From the NCBI GenBank assembly GCA_001599755.1, contig BCHX01000004.1, forward strand, positions 2,170,001 to 2,234,000: a DNA stretch of 64,000 nt, given 5' to 3'. The DNA comes from Gliomastix tumulicola. Its lineage: Eukaryota; Ascomycota; Sordariomycetes; Hypocreales; Bionectriaceae. Below, piece by piece: positions 1-12,164 of the stretch (within the stretch, counting starts at the first letter, position 1; each line of letters starts with the position of its first letter). The notes below the pieces were generated by a model. It had not been told where the DNA came from. It was given only the letters and a program-made list of their open reading frames with translations, and searched no databases. The position numbers and the translations under genes were made by a program.

Positions 1-2033
1 AGAGGCTGTTGATGCTCGCATTGCGTTGATGCATGCGGAGGTTTGGGGATGTCAAAAGGCAGGCAGGGGATATGATGTTTGGTGAAAGTGCAGATCACCC
101 CGTGCCGTGCTCTATGCTTCCGCAAAAGGTAACTAACTCTGTTGGCCCTAAGATCTGCAATGCTTTCCCCAAGAAAGAAAAAAAGTAAGAGGAGAAGTAA
201 ACACACTGCGAAGAAAAAGGAGACGGGCGAGTGTGGTTATCGTGGTCTGGGCGGTGGAAGTGCGAGTACGGGTGAGTACGTCAGCTCGTAAATAGTGGAC
301 GGACCAACGATGGAGGTTACAGTCCGGGAAGCCGCCCCCTGCCACAGGTCGGAGTTGCACGAACGAGACGGCCCAGCATGGAAGAAGACACGGATCACAC
401 AGGCGAGGAGCAGCAGCGAATCTATGCGAGCAGACAGGAAAGGACAGACACAGAAACTGAGACGCATGACAGGGCCAGCCGTCAAGAAAAAAGGGAGCTG
501 ATGTCGGTGGTGAACCTGGAACAAGCGGAGCAGAAACAGCAGCAGAAACAGCACAGTGGAGGTTCGCAGTGGATCACCAAGATACACGGGTGGTCTTATC
601 TGCTAGCCGAGCGCTGGAGCCCCCTGGAGATGGAGCGGCTGGTCGAGATAGCGTCCAGTGTTGCCGTTGCACTGATTCAGTCGGTGGTGGGTGGGATGGA
701 TGCGCTGGCCGCGATTGACGTCCCTCGTCGCCTGATCCGGTGATCTGACGACCCAATTGATCACCGCGATGCGAAACATGCATCCCGCTCCCTTCCAGAT
801 GGAATCTGCAGCTGCGGCATCTGGATCTGGGACAACGTGCCGGGGTGCCAGTCAGTGACGTGACGACTCCCACGCGCTAAGCAGGGTCAGTAAGGATAGT
901 TCGCACGACGCTTGTGGGATGGATCCTCGGCTGCCGGCGCGTCGCTGCTGGCACAAGTGTGAGGGACATAACGACACGCTGGATGAATCATTGGTTGACC
1001 TGCTGTTCGAGGGGGACACAGAAGGGATGTTTGTAGATACTACTAGTACGCTGTAGTTGCACAGAGCATGGACTGTCGTCAGATGCCGGCAGAGCTTCAA
1101 CAGCACTATATCTAAGAATGTACCCCAAAGTCATATTGGGGCAGTCGCCAATGAGACAGCGCGGGTACCTGGCGACGTTCGATATTGGCAACCTTAATTT
1201 TTATTTGGCCTGCAGGTGGCTGAGGTAAGACGTGCGTGCCGTGTGATGCGGTGCGTCAACGGCAAAGCCCACGTCTTGCATCTGCACCGAACAATTCTGA
1301 CTCGCTCTTGGAACGGCCTCGACCACGTCCACTCGCCCCGACCGACCTACCTACCCTGGATCATTTTTGGATCTACGCCGCATCCTCCACCAGGACCCTG
1401 GGCCCTCTGACTTGGGACCCTCTAATATCACAGAAGCATCAAAGCATCATAGACACGCTACTGTGCCAATACTGTCCCAACTCGGCATCCCGCCGGCTTC
1501 TCGTCGCTGGTGTTGCTGTACGGATGACATGCCTTCTTATCCACTCACAGCGGTCTTTACTCACGGAGATACGCGTCATGGACTTCCACCACAGATGCAC
1601 TCTTTCACAAGCTCTCAGCTAACTGAGGAGACCTGCCCATGGACGCCCGTGGTGGGCACGCTGCCAATGTCGCAATAAGCTAAAAAGGGCGCCATCACCA
1701 GCCGCAAGCCAGCCGCCAGATTCCGACCCGACATCTGCATGTTCACTGGGTAGGGCAATCCCCTTAGCTCCGTGGCCACCCGCTCGGTGCTCCAAAGGGA
1801 CTCATCCAAGCCGAGCCTTGATCCGAATCTCAGGGACCTATGTATGACACTCACATATGCCTTGACAAATCCTTCCATATTGCCTCGAGGACAAGGTGCG
1901 CTCACTTGTATATACGCTGCGCCTTGAATTCCCTCTCCTTACATCTTAATGACTACTATACCCTTTGCGCCCCCCTCCTGACTATTAGAAGCCCCCCCCT
2001 CTGCGTGAATTATCTCTTCCCCCCCTCATACAA
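1..2033. other. Intergenic region upstream of the SIS gene
   Basis: No convincing gene. Short frames occur on both strands but overlap one another, have no recognisable domain, and show no good intron junctions joining them. The last 150 bases before the 2034 start codon are C/T-rich, like a fungal leader. Confidence 0.5.
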
Positions 2034-2903
2034 ATGGAGCACGGTCCGATTCAAAACTCGAACGTCCTCGTCATGAGCGGCGAGGCACGATGCTGTCTTC
2101 CCTTGTCCCCGCCTACGCCTGCCGAGTCGCCGCCCGTGAGTATCTGCGGCCACATTGAGCCTCTAGATCTCGAGGACGAGGAGGAGGAGCAGCAACTGCC
2201 AACGCCACCTGGGCAGACGGAAGATGCGTTGAAGACCCGGGTGCTCGACGGCGTTCATGTCCTCCGGACCCAGGCCGAGGCACTGGCCCGGCTCGCCGCC
2301 CTCTTCGAGACGCACCCGGAGTCTCAGTACGCCTTCAGCGAGGCGGTAGGTGCCATAGTCGGCGCCAGCAGCCCGCAACGCCATCTCGGCGGCGGTAGGG
2401 GAAAGCTGGTCATCTGCGGCGTGGGCAAGTCCGGACACATTGGGAAGAAGCTGGTCGCCACGTTCCAGAGCCTGGGCATCCCGGCAGCCTTTCTGCACCC
2501 GACCGAGGCCCTGCACGGGGATCTGGGGCTGGTCGGCGCGCACGACGCGTTCCTGTTCGTCACGTTCTCGGGGAAGACGCCGGAGCTGCTCCTGCTGCTG
2601 CCGCACCTGCCGGCGTCGGTGCGTGTCATCGTGCTGACGGCCCGCACGGAGCCCGGCTCATGCGAGCTGCTGCGGCGGCGCCCGGACGGGATCCTACTCC
2701 CGGCACCGGTTCACGTGACGGAGGTTGAGTCCTTCGGGGTAGCAGCACCGACGACGTCGACGACGGTCGCCCTCGCGGTGGGGGATGCCCTGGCCATGGC
2801 TGTGGGGAGGGAGCTTCACCCAGACATGTCGGCCGTCTTCGCCCGGAATCACCCTGGGGGCTCTATCGGTGCTGATCTGGCCCTCCGCGGTTCTGGGGCA
2901 TGA
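2034..2903 (+). CDS. SIS-domain sugar-phosphate isomerase (KdsD/KpsF/GutQ-like)
   Basis: Intronless, 289 residues. A low-complexity acidic N-terminus (about 1-65) precedes one SIS domain. Visible family signatures are GVGKSGHIGKK (about 129-139), HPTEALHGDLG (about 155-165), the SGKTPELL loop, APTTSTT (about 237-243) and HPGGSIG (about 273). These match bacterial D-arabinose-5-phosphate isomerases (ribulose-5-phosphate to arabinose-5-phosphate), including the conserved Glu of the HPTEA block and the His of HPGG. The two C-terminal CBS domains of long KdsD/KpsF are absent, so the protein ends just after the SIS domain. The loop usually read as SGET is SGKT here. Fungi do not make Kdo, so the physiological substrate is unknown; a sugar-phosphate isomerase or sugar-phosphate sensor role is inferred. 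The ATG at 2034 is the first in frame; Met14 is an alternative start. Confidence 0.85.
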   Translation: MEHGPIQNSNVLVMSGEARCCLPLSPPTPAESPPVSICGHIEPLDLEDEEEEQQLPTPPGQTEDALKTRVLDGVHVLRTQAEALARLAALFETHPESQYAFSEAVGAIVGASSPQRHLGGGRGKLVICGVGKSGHIGKKLVATFQSLGIPAAFLHPTEALHGDLGLVGAHDAFLFVTFSGKTPELLLLLPHLPASVRVIVLTARTEPGSCELLRRRPDGILLPAPVHVTEVESFGVAAPTTSTTVALAVGDALAMAVGRELHPDMSAVFARNHPGGSIGADLALRGSGA

Positions 2904-4460
2904 ACGGGAAGGAGGTTTTAACCCTGTCTGCTGGCAAAGATAACGAGGTTACGCTCTAGCATGAACACCCCCGCCAGATTGGGGGAAAAAAAGGCGACCA
3001 CTGGACGCCGGGACGCCGGAGCATGACCCGGAGATGCACGAGAGTACACTCAGCAATGGCTTCGACACCTGACCACACCATCCAAACCAAGAACTTCGAG
3101 CCGTCCTACCCGTAAGCCTGCATGATACGATGCAGCAGCACCTTTGCGACACCGGTGAAGCATCTGGGCTCGCAACGCACCTCCCGAATGCGCGGGGATG
3201 AGAAGGGTCGTGCAGTTGCGTTGCAACGGCCGGCGGGCCTCATTTGGAATGAGGGGGGGCGCAGAAGCGGACGCTCACTAATACTGTATCTAAATGCATA
3301 TCACTGGGCTGGGGTTGCATGGCATGGTTGCACTGGGGGGGATACGCCAGACTGGCTTATCAGCACGCCAGGGATGGAATTAGGCAATATGTCGCATGAC
3401 CACCCACCGTGGCCCTTGCTCAGAATTTGCATGTGCTCTGGATCTCTGAATGACGAGGAATGTGGGATGGTTGCCAGGGTCGAAATTCCGTCCCCTCCCT
3501 TCCGTGCGTGCATTGCCGTATCAAGAACCGTACATAAACGAGCTTCGTTCAGGCTGCTTCGGCAAATGAGAAGGCAGCAATGCTATATTGTCCTCCTCCT
3601 CCTCCCCTGTCCCCCCCTCCCTTCCGTGGATGCGCGCTTGTATGAGCAAGGACTTGAGTGATCTGGCGTGCTGGGATGAACTCAGTACGCACAGCGCTCG
3701 CGTCCAGACCCAATTCTCTCCCCCCCCGCCTGCTCCTCTCTCGTCCTCGTGCACTCGAATCACCAAGTGCTATCTGGTCTTCAGTCCGCCGAATATCTCG
3801 GCGATCGGCTAGGATCCTCTTGCGACGCCTAGAGATCGAGCTAGTGGCAGTGACAGACTGTTGCAGATTTGCGTCACAGGAGGCCTGCCTCACTTCGCCT
3901 CCGGCGTCGGTAGTTGTTTGGGCGGGCAGATGGTGTGTAAGTGTGTGCCCGCGAGGATAGGCGAGTGAGGAGAAATGAGCTGACAGCCCACGCTTTTACC
4001 CAGGCATCACCCCAGGACAATAACCTGCAATGGCTGCGTCGAATGGCACCCCCATGACATCCTGACAACCAGCCCACCCCTGGTTGGCGCCGTTTTTTTT
4101 CTTGCTCACCGGTTCCCAACCCGACTCGAGAGTGGCTGCAACCGGCCGAAACTTCAGAGCCCATCCACTTCACTCATCCACCAATCCGACCATCCACCAC
4201 CCGACGCAACAGCCAGACTCCCGCATCCCCGGCCAAGTTTCGGAGCGCCAGCATGTGGTCGTATTATTTGTTTTAGCCGTTCGTTATGATTCTAGACTTG
4301 CCGTATCCACAGACCGGTCAACTATTTGCCCATTCGGCTCCTCTCTTTTGTCCATTTTTCAACACTCTTTTTTTTTTCTTCAGTTTTCCTTACGTCTCGT
4401 ATTGGTACGACTTCTGCTAGTACCTGTCCTACTAGTACGACTTACTACTAGTACTACTTA

Positions 4461-5036
4461 TAGGCCTCGCCTATCCAACCACCGGAATCTGCTAGACAAC
4501 CACGAAATGCCCCACATCTCAATTGAGGTACCTCGCCCTAGGTACTTCCACTTACATTAAACAACTCAAGCTGCAACTTCTAGTAATACAGCTCTTTCAA
4601 CTAGGTCCATGAGGGCTGCCTTAATTAATAGAGCTGCTTCAATCAGGACGCCTCAATTAGGCCTGCGAGGGGTCTACGAGAGGTCTGCGAGAGGTCTGTT
4701 AGCCGGGCTATTGCGATCGGGTCTGCGAGGGGTCTGTCAATCAAGCTGCTTCAATCGAGCTGCTTCAATCGGGCTACTTCAATCAGGCTGCTTCAATCGG
4801 GCTACTTCAATCGGGCTGCTTCAATCGGGCTGCTTCAATCAGGCTGCTTCAATCGGCTGCTTCAATCGGCTGCTTCAATCAGGTCTGCAATCGCTCTGCC
4901 TTCAAGGGCGTTGGAAGGCCGGGCTGCCGTGAGAGGGCTGGTACTTGTGGAGAGGTACCGCGCTAGGCATAATTGGGTTTTGTGGGGCATTTCGTGGGTA
5001 TTTAGCAGAAGTCGGTGGTTGAATAGGCGAGGCCTA
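4461..5036. mobile_element. Putative non-autonomous inverted-repeat (MITE-like) element
   Basis: The 56 bases at 4461-4516 match the reverse complement of 4981-5036 at 49 of 56 positions. The outermost 14 bases are identical (TAGGCCTCGCCTAT). Looser inverted similarity continues inward to about 4552 and 4941. Both ends are bounded by TA, and CTTA lies immediately outside each end (4457-4460 and 5037-5040), so the target duplication could be TA or CTTA. The element is about 576 bases with no transposase frame. Its centre is a 14-bp tandem array. This is the architecture of a MITE or foldback element; the family cannot be named from one copy. Confidence 0.65.
4743..4882. repeat. 14-bp tandem array, about 10 copies
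   Basis: The core TTCAATC recurs at 4750, 4764, 4778, 4792, 4806, 4820, 4834 and 4848 (14-base steps), then 4861 and 4874 (13-base steps). The consensus unit is about GGGCTGCTTCAATC, varying at the first bases and at CTGC/CTAC. A stray unit sits at about 4631. The array lies inside the inverted-repeat element. Confidence 0.9.
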
Positions 5037-6044
5037 CTTATATCCCCAGTCGTGCCTTCCCTTGTGTTCTTTCCCCTCCCCCTCCTTCCCGAAATCCAAG
5101 CAAGAGGTAACACGGGAGCACTTGCCTTGCAGCTGGTGCCACTGCTAAAGTTCTGACTCGATCAAGGTTTCTGCCCATCACTTGGGTGGCCAAGCCCCAC
5201 ACACACCAATCCTGCAATCTAATCTGCACTTGCTTGCAGTTGCTTTGCAGTTTGCAGCTCTAGCTTCTGCGGCGGTTTTCCTCGCGCCAAACACCACCGA
5301 GTTCGGCAGGCCTTTTGGCAGCGCCCTCCAATTGGTTATCTCGCCGTGGAATCTTTGACAGGACGGCCGACACCCCCTCCCGCTCGATAAGTCAGGGCCA
5401 GGGAAGGAAAAAAAACCAAAAAAAACGGCCAAGGCGCAGCGGCAAGCTGATAATAACGTACCACCTGACTCGGCCGCTCTGCATCGGCATTCTTGCTCTG
5501 CAGCCAATCACATTGCACGCAAAGGCCACCGCCAATTGCGACACCAGCTCGCCCGCCGGTGGTACTTAGACTCGGGGCCTCCTCCTGTCGCCTTAGTTTC
5601 GAGACGGCTCGTTACTGGATTAAGTTGAAGCTTCGCAGCACCAGCACCAGCAGCAGCAGCAGCACAAGCACAGGTGCCTTGCCTTAGAGTTACGAACTTG
5701 CGATCCCATCAAGCGGGTACGTCATTGCGACTCGCCCCTCTTCGTCGACATTCTCTCTTGCTCGCTCAACACCTCTTCTTTAACGCGGCTGTCCCCGGAC
5801 GACGTTCTCTCAACGACTTCTTTTTCGACCTTTGCCCCCAATTCCCCAAGCTGCCCCCCGGCCGCTTCGCTCGTGACCTCAGACACTTTGAACTGCCGAC
5901 TAACGACCGGAGAACCACCTCTTGCATCCCCGGCCCCGGTCCGATCTTGACACATAACGTGCAGGCATATATAAAACAGACTTCACACTTATCGTCGAGC
6001 CACACTTTGTCTGGCCTTCCTTCCCCCCTCCTCTCTTTTCCTTC

Positions 6045-6075
6045 CTTCCTTTCTCTCTCTCTCTCTCTCTTTTAT
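6045..6075 (+). repeat. CT-rich tract in the leader of the SPX gene
   Basis: A run of CT dinucleotides (core about 6052-6070) inside a long pyrimidine stretch from about 6010. Such tracts are common just upstream of or inside fungal 5' leaders; a promoter or leader role is inferred. Confidence 0.6.
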
Positions 6076-6337
6076 TTTCCCACGCCTGTCCTCGCCCGTG
6101 TCTCCTCCGTTCTAGTCTCCGCACGCCTGTGACGAGCACAGACAATTTCGTTGGAGAACCCAAGGGATTCAACCCCGGCAACAGAAGGAAGGAGCGGGGA
6201 GTGCTCGGGCCAATGACACGAGAATTGGAGTCGGACGCAATTGAAACCCGCCTTGTGCTACACATACATAACTCAGCCCACCAGCCATTCCGGCGTCGGC
6301 CTGCCGTTGCGGCTCGCCGTTGTAACTGCTGCCAAAT

Positions 6338-7853
6338 ATGAAATACGGCGAGCAGCTGGAGCACGAGTCTGTTCCTCAATGGTGTCTTCGTGAGTTCGAC
6401 CCGGACAAAGCAGCATTCTAATGGTCTTATCTAACCTCGGGTGTTACCCCCCCCCCTTCAGATAACCTCGACTACAACTCGCTCAAGCACGAGATCAAGG
6501 CACACACCACTAAAAATCAAGCCACAGCCGTCGCCATCCCCGGTCACCAGGATGTGGCGCTCCGCAAGTTCGAGGACGGGCTGTACCTGGAGCTCGTCCG
6601 CCAGCACGAGCGCGTCGATCTCTTCATCAGCAGCAAGGCCGACGAGGTGTCGCGGCGGCTCGGCTACCTCGAGAGCAGCATCGACCGCTGGCTCGGCAAG
6701 CGGCCGGAGCACCCTACGACGGGCGAGTTCATCAAGCAGCAGCGGCGCTTCGCCAAGTACGACCGCGAGCTCATGCGGTGCACCGATGACATCAACGCCC
6801 TCACCCGCTTCGCCAACGCACAGATCGTCGCATTCCGCAAGATCATTAAGAAGTACAAGGTGCGTAGCTGACAAGCTCGTCCTATGAGAGACATATATGG
6901 TCCCGATAAGAACCATTGTGCTAACGTGGCCCAAACAGAAATGGACAGGCTCGACGACACTAGGAACCCGATTCAACGAGAACGTCCTCAGCAACCCCAG
7001 GAGCTTCACCCGCCGCGAATACTCCGACCTGCGCGAGCAAAACGAAACTATCTTACGGAACCTCCGCAGCGCGCTCCCCCAGTTCAGCGAACCCAGCTCA
7101 CCGTCCACGGACGGACACCTGACGCACAGCCGGCCGAGCAGCTCGCGACGTCCCGAGTTCGAGCCCCTACCGCCTCCATTCCAGCAGCAACAGCAGGCCC
7201 AGGCCAAGTACTGGAACGAATACGACGACGGCAGCGAGGCCGGCGGGCCCGAGGACGACTACGCGATATACATCGACCCGGAGGAGTCCAGCTTCCCGGG
7301 CCTCGGCTACGTCCAGGCGATCCTCAGCATGCCCCTCGAGAAAGCCAAGTGGTGGTTCCGCTCACGGCGCAGCACCGCCGAGCACGAACCCCTCCTCGAC
7401 CCGGCTCGCCCGCAGACGCAGGGCTATGCCTCCACGGCCACGGCCAACACCGACTCGGACGAGGAAGGCTACGCCAGCTCCTCCGAGTTCCCGGTCCACG
7501 GCTTCAGCGCCCACTACGCCTTCCCCAGCATCGCCGACCAGAAGGTCTCCCGCTACCGCGAGAACGTCATGCTCTGGAGCACCATCGGCTGCTTCTTCGT
7601 CTCCTTCATCCTCCTCGCCATCTCGGGCGTCCTCATCACCACCGGCCGCCACAAGCTCCGCGTCGAGGTCGACGCCGCCGTCACCGTCGGCGTCGCCCTG
7701 AGCCTGCTCTGCGCGTGCTCGGGTCTCGGCGCGTCGCTGTACCGCAGGCAACCCATGTCCGTCCTGTATCGCATCACCATCGGCAGCGTCTTCGCCGCGT
7801 CCTGCATACTCAACGCCATGCTTCTCATACTCGTCGTGGGCAACGCGCCCTGA
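6338..7853 (+). CDS. SPX-domain membrane protein of the VTC family
   Basis: Three exons: 6338-6389, 6462-6859 and 6939-7853, giving 454 residues. Junctions are GTGAGT/TTCAG and GTGCGT/AACAG and keep frame. The N-terminus starts MKYGEQLEHESVPQWCLHNLDYN, a classic SPX start, and the SPX domain runs to about residue 175. It includes the lysine-rich KIIKKYKKWTG helix that in this family binds inositol pyrophosphates. A disordered acidic linker follows, then three membrane segments (about 364-384, 396-416 and 429-450) resembling the VTC1/DUF202 module. There is no polyphosphate-polymerase (VTC catalytic) domain, so the arrangement is like yeast Vtc5, a regulatory subunit of the vacuolar polyphosphate polymerase. 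Role in phosphate/polyphosphate homeostasis is by family; calling it Vtc5 itself is inference. Confidence 0.88.
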
Positions 7854-8400
7854 CATGCCGGAACTTTTGTGATGTTTTTGTTTCTCCAGAGTGTCCAGAT
7901 ACGATACGGGTTATAGTGCTTTCCTCGTCTATTTTTTCCTTTCTGCATGTTCTGGGCGGTTCTCTCGAATTTTGGTTATCCCTTTCCAGCATGACGACAG
8001 CGCTATGGGCCTTTGAAGAAAAAAAAAGGTTTTTAGATGGCGCTCATATAGGGAAGGGCATTGACGAATTGGGTTTATGAAAGAGCGGGCTACTACAGTA
8101 CTATAGTACTAGTATGGGATATCATCGATTTTATGGCTGGGTTACTTACACCTGTCGTGTGTAAAGAATGTGGAGGAACCTCACGGTTAGCGAAAGGATA
8201 GGTAGGATAGTCACTTATCTTTGGCAGCGATGGGCGGGCGAATAAATTGAACAAAGATTGACGACATAATGCACTTCAAGCGTCGCGACTCCATGATATA
8301 CGTATAGAAGAAACACTTGATGTCAGGGACGAACGAGGGGGGTGAATCTGGTTTGTGGTCTCGGTGTATGATTGGAATTGCTTCCTATTGGATTATAACT
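7854..8400. other. Convergent intergenic region
   Basis: Shared 3' flank between the SPX gene (plus) and the Zn2Cys6 gene (minus). No gene seen; AT-richer than its neighbours, as expected for 3' UTRs. Confidence 0.6.
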
Positions 8401-10195
8401 CTATTGGAGACGCATAGATTGGAATGAGAAATCAAGCGTTGCCGATCCCTCGACATCCTTGACTGCTAAAAAGGTCTCTATCCTGTTGACAAGTTGTCCT
8501 GCAGACAGACACGTTAGCTTCGACTGTCATTGAACAGGGACATTGAGTAAAAAGAAGAGAGGACACCCACCAGCCACACCCCATCTCTTAGCAAAGAAGT
8601 GCAGTGTACTATATATATCGTGAAACCTGACATCGGAGTCCGGGATGATATGTTCAAAGTTGCTCAGGGCGGACAGGCTATGGTAGGCCGAGAAGGGTGA
8701 GATGGGGGATATGTTTGTGAGCATGTCCGGCTTGCGAGAGAGTTGGTCGTTGAGATTGGCGTTTGTGTCGGCGACGATGCGGATGGTGAAGTTGATGCCG
8801 GCGATGGCTTTGGAAATTTCGTCGTTAGTGGTGGCGTTGTGGATGTTGGCGGCGTCGATGGTACTCAGGTAACTGCTATAGAGAAGTAGGAGGAGACTGA
8901 TGAGCAGCAAGGCAGCAAGCTTGAGTCAGCTTATGTATAACAATACTCGGGGAGCATAGGGATAGATAGACGCACGATGTGCATGTGGCAAAGCATTCAA
9001 AATATTCTCCCCATGGCGAGGCCTGCTGCACCATAGCTTCTATCAGAGCCCTCGTCGATATATCAAGCTGGGCAAAGGATTCGTTGCTGGGGAGGCGATT
9101 GGCCCAGTACGTCTCAGCCTCCCAACTAACTGCTCTGGTGAACAGAATAGCACACTGGCAGTTGCGCTGAAACGCCCCTAGGACAACACTGGGAGCGACA
9201 GAGGCGGGGTGTCTTTGGACCTGCTTGACAGGCGATTGGGCTTGGCTGTCCCACACAACATTAGTGATTGGTAGGAGGTCATCTTCTACTGGAGATGGCA
9301 CGTGGAATGGTTTCCACATGAGGCGACGCTCGACACGGAGGAGCCTATCCACGATGAGAAGGGACCAGTATAGATCCCGACGCTCCTCATCCTCAGGTAC
9401 CACGGGGTCGTCCTTCTGACCCTCAACGTATTTGCCCGGTGCAATGCCAATGAGTGTCCCCGAGATATAGGCGTCCCCAATGGTGACATATGCCTTTAGG
9501 AAATCGCCATGTCCAAACTCATAGAGACACAGCAAGGCAGCACACTGGACCAGCTCGACGTTCGGGTTTCCCCGAGCGCGCATCAGACCCAGCAGTCGCT
9601 TGGCGACAATGTAGGCCGGCAGGGTGAGCATCTCTGTGCCATCTGGCATGGTCGGTGTGCCAGGGTCTGCATATTGTGTAACGAGGTGCATGCAGACGAT
9701 GAGTAGGGCAATCTCGGGCTCCTGCGGGTGATCGCCGGAGCTGAGACCCTCAATCTTGGAAAGGAAACGCTCCTGGTGGACGGCCGAGAGCCAGAGATTG
9801 GTCGTCTGGAAGAAGGTGTCGACCGACTCACGCCACGAGACCACTTTCCCTTCCAACAGAGCCATCACCATGGCGGGTGGGAACTCGAGATCCACCTCGA
9901 AGACATTGTACTTGGGCGAGGCGGCAATGAGCTGGTCCCGGGGGCTCCCCGACGAGACATAGGTGGACGGGTCGACAACGGCGGTCGTTTGTGCGGTGAA
10001 GACGTAATCGTAGCTGCAGTCGGCGCCGAGCCTGATGCAGCGCGCACAGGAGGGCATGGCCTTGTCGCATTTTTTCTTTGTCCGGGTGCATTTCTCACAG
10101 GCGCGATGAGCCCTGTCGGGCTTGTCGTCCATGGGCGAATTGGACCCCCTCGGCGAGTGAGAGGAGGCCGTGGCCCTCCTCTCAGCTTTGGGCAT
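8401..10195 (-). CDS. Zn2Cys6 binuclear-cluster transcription factor
   Basis: Three exons on the minus strand: 10195-8976, 8896-8571 and 8498-8401, giving 547 residues. Introns are GTGCGT to CATCAG and GTGGGT to TGCAG, with branch-like CTGAC and CTAAC. The zinc cluster is residues 33-60, CX2CX6CX6CX2CX6C (Cys33, 36, 43, 50, 53, 60), rich in basic residues (TRTKKKC). The middle carries the fungal regulatory-region pattern (about 180-330), and splicing restores the usual leucine-rich helix (LLLLLYSSYLS) near the C-terminus. A nuclear DNA-binding regulator is clear; targets are unknown and no metabolic cluster adjoins it. The start at 10195 is the first ATG before the cluster. Confidence 0.88.
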
Positions 10196-12164
10196 CTCAG
10201 CCCTCGTCCTATCGTCGGCCTCGGCGTCGTCCTCGTCGACTCGTCAAGTCCAGGCCCCAGAAAGTGTGGACGAGGATCAGGCTCCCCATTTAAAAGGGGG
10301 TGAGGGGTATCATGAATCGATGGCTAATACCAAGGATTCTGGACGGGCAACAGTCTGGGAGAGCCGTGCCATGTCCTCCTGCTGTCGCTGCTGCTGCTGC
10401 TGCTGCCGCTGCTCCTCTTCTCCTCGTACGTTTTTGTCCGGCGGTGTTCTAAAAGGGCCGAATACGTCAGTGCGTCGAAGAAGCGTGTCGGGCCCGGCAA
10501 GCTCGTCAAGCCGGCGATGCTGATACAGAAGCCGCGGGGTGGAGAGAGGGGTGCAAGTGGCGTGGCGTGCGAGGGAAAGCATTAAGTATTGGAATTGAAT
10601 GCGGCTCTATGGGGAGCTATGCTGATTCTTGAGGAACAAAATAGGGTCTTTTGGGTGGGTGTAAGCCAGAGAGAGGGCTGCTATAGTAGATAGGGATATG
10701 GGTATGATATGGGTATGCCAATGGCTATAATATGCAGTCGACGCATAATAAAAAGAGCAGACAAGCGGGGATGGATGGATGGATGGAAGGGATCAAGAAA
10801 GAGTGCGTGCGTTTGCGTGCGTGCGCTGGGAGGATCAGAAATCAGGATCAGGATCAGCCATCCCCAGGCTCTCGTCAACTGTGGGACAGCGCACGACTTA
10901 GTAGCTAGCCTCTGGCTTGCATGTGCTCGCGGCACGCGGCAGAGCAGACAGAGACAAACGACTGGCCAATGGCTCGAATCGACTCCTCTGAAGGGTAAGG
11001 CTGCAGGAGTGCAGGAGTGCAGGAGTGCTAGTGGGCTTGCTTGCATGCCACCGAATCGGACCCTGCAGCTGGTCGCCCACGCGAGCAGGCCGATCGCACC
11101 TGAGACAGTGACAGCGCGCCGGACGGAGACGGCCAGCCGCGGTGACGGTGAGGCCGAAGGTGAGGACTCGGGCAGACGGATTGGGCGAAGTCGAGTCGCA
11201 CATACATACCTGAGGGGGGGGTGTCAGATGTCGCACTGCAGGCTGTGGCTTCGGTGAGAGACGCCGAGTCCCCGGGTCTCACTCAGATCTAGATCCCACG
11301 ATCGCTCCAGCGCTTCAGCGAGAGACAAGACACCGCATCAAGTCGGCGCGGCCTCCATCGTCGCTCTGGAATGCAATGTTGGGCATTTGTTTGGGTTGCG
11401 GGACAACAAGTTTGCGAGATGAGGCCCTGCAATTGGCAGCGCGAAGCTGGAGTCCACTGATTAAACTTGGGAAGCCACTACCAAGCTAGCGCCTGCCACT
11501 GGACTCAGCAACCTTGTGCCTTCCAGTTATTTAACTCGGTACGTAGCACCCAACACTCCCTACTAGTAGTACTATACCTAATACTTAGGCAGTGCACTAA
11601 CCGAAGCGAGCAACAAGCGAGCACTGAGCAAGCACCTCTACCTTAGCTTCTACTACGGAGTAAAGTAGGCTCCCGCAGATCAACAAGGGCGATATATATC
11701 CCCGTCGACAGCGAGTCAGGATTGTCCCGGCATCGTCAGTATCAGACCATGTCGATAACACGCAGAGGCCAATTGTATACTCCGTTCGGAATTTTTATCA
11801 TAGAATCTCTCGTGTGATAATGACCCGCTGTGCGCCGCTGACTCCCGCGGGCTCCTTCACACCCTCGTCCCAGCCGGCTTTCCTCCCTGCGAGTTCCCTG
11901 CGAGCACAGGGCTCACCACTGGACGAGTAAGACTGCCCTGGAGCGAGTGGATATCTTCGGACGGGCCTCATCCACCATGCCATTTTGCCGGTTGACTCAT
12001 TCACCACCATCCACAGCCGCCATCGCCGCCGTCGCCATGGCCTCGCCGGCGTACTTAAAGCCCCGGGGCCTTAGGCCGGTGCGCCAGGAGGCCAAGCCAC
12101 CACCACCACCACCACCGTCGCTGCTGCTGCTGCCGCCATCATCATCCCACCCCGAGACGGCCCC
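10196..12164. other. Divergent intergenic region
   Basis: Two kilobases between the Zn2Cys6 regulator (minus) and the GNAT gene (plus). No gene recognised. Contains short simple repeats: GCT run near 10388-10410, GGAT repeats at about 10770-10790, ATCAGG repeats near 10838-10858, and AGGAGTGC repeats near 11003-11028. Confidence 0.5.

Larger units (their letters stand above)
2904..6337. other. Long intergenic region with an inverted-repeat element
   Basis: No supported gene across 3.4 kb. It holds the SIS gene 3' flank, the inverted-repeat element at 4461-5036 (listed separately), and from about 5.6 kb the C/T-rich leader region of the SPX gene. Confidence 0.5.

Noticed and set aside
6884..8080. 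398-codon frame inside the SPX gene
   Set aside because: Out-of-frame shadow of exon 3, caused by high third-position G/C.
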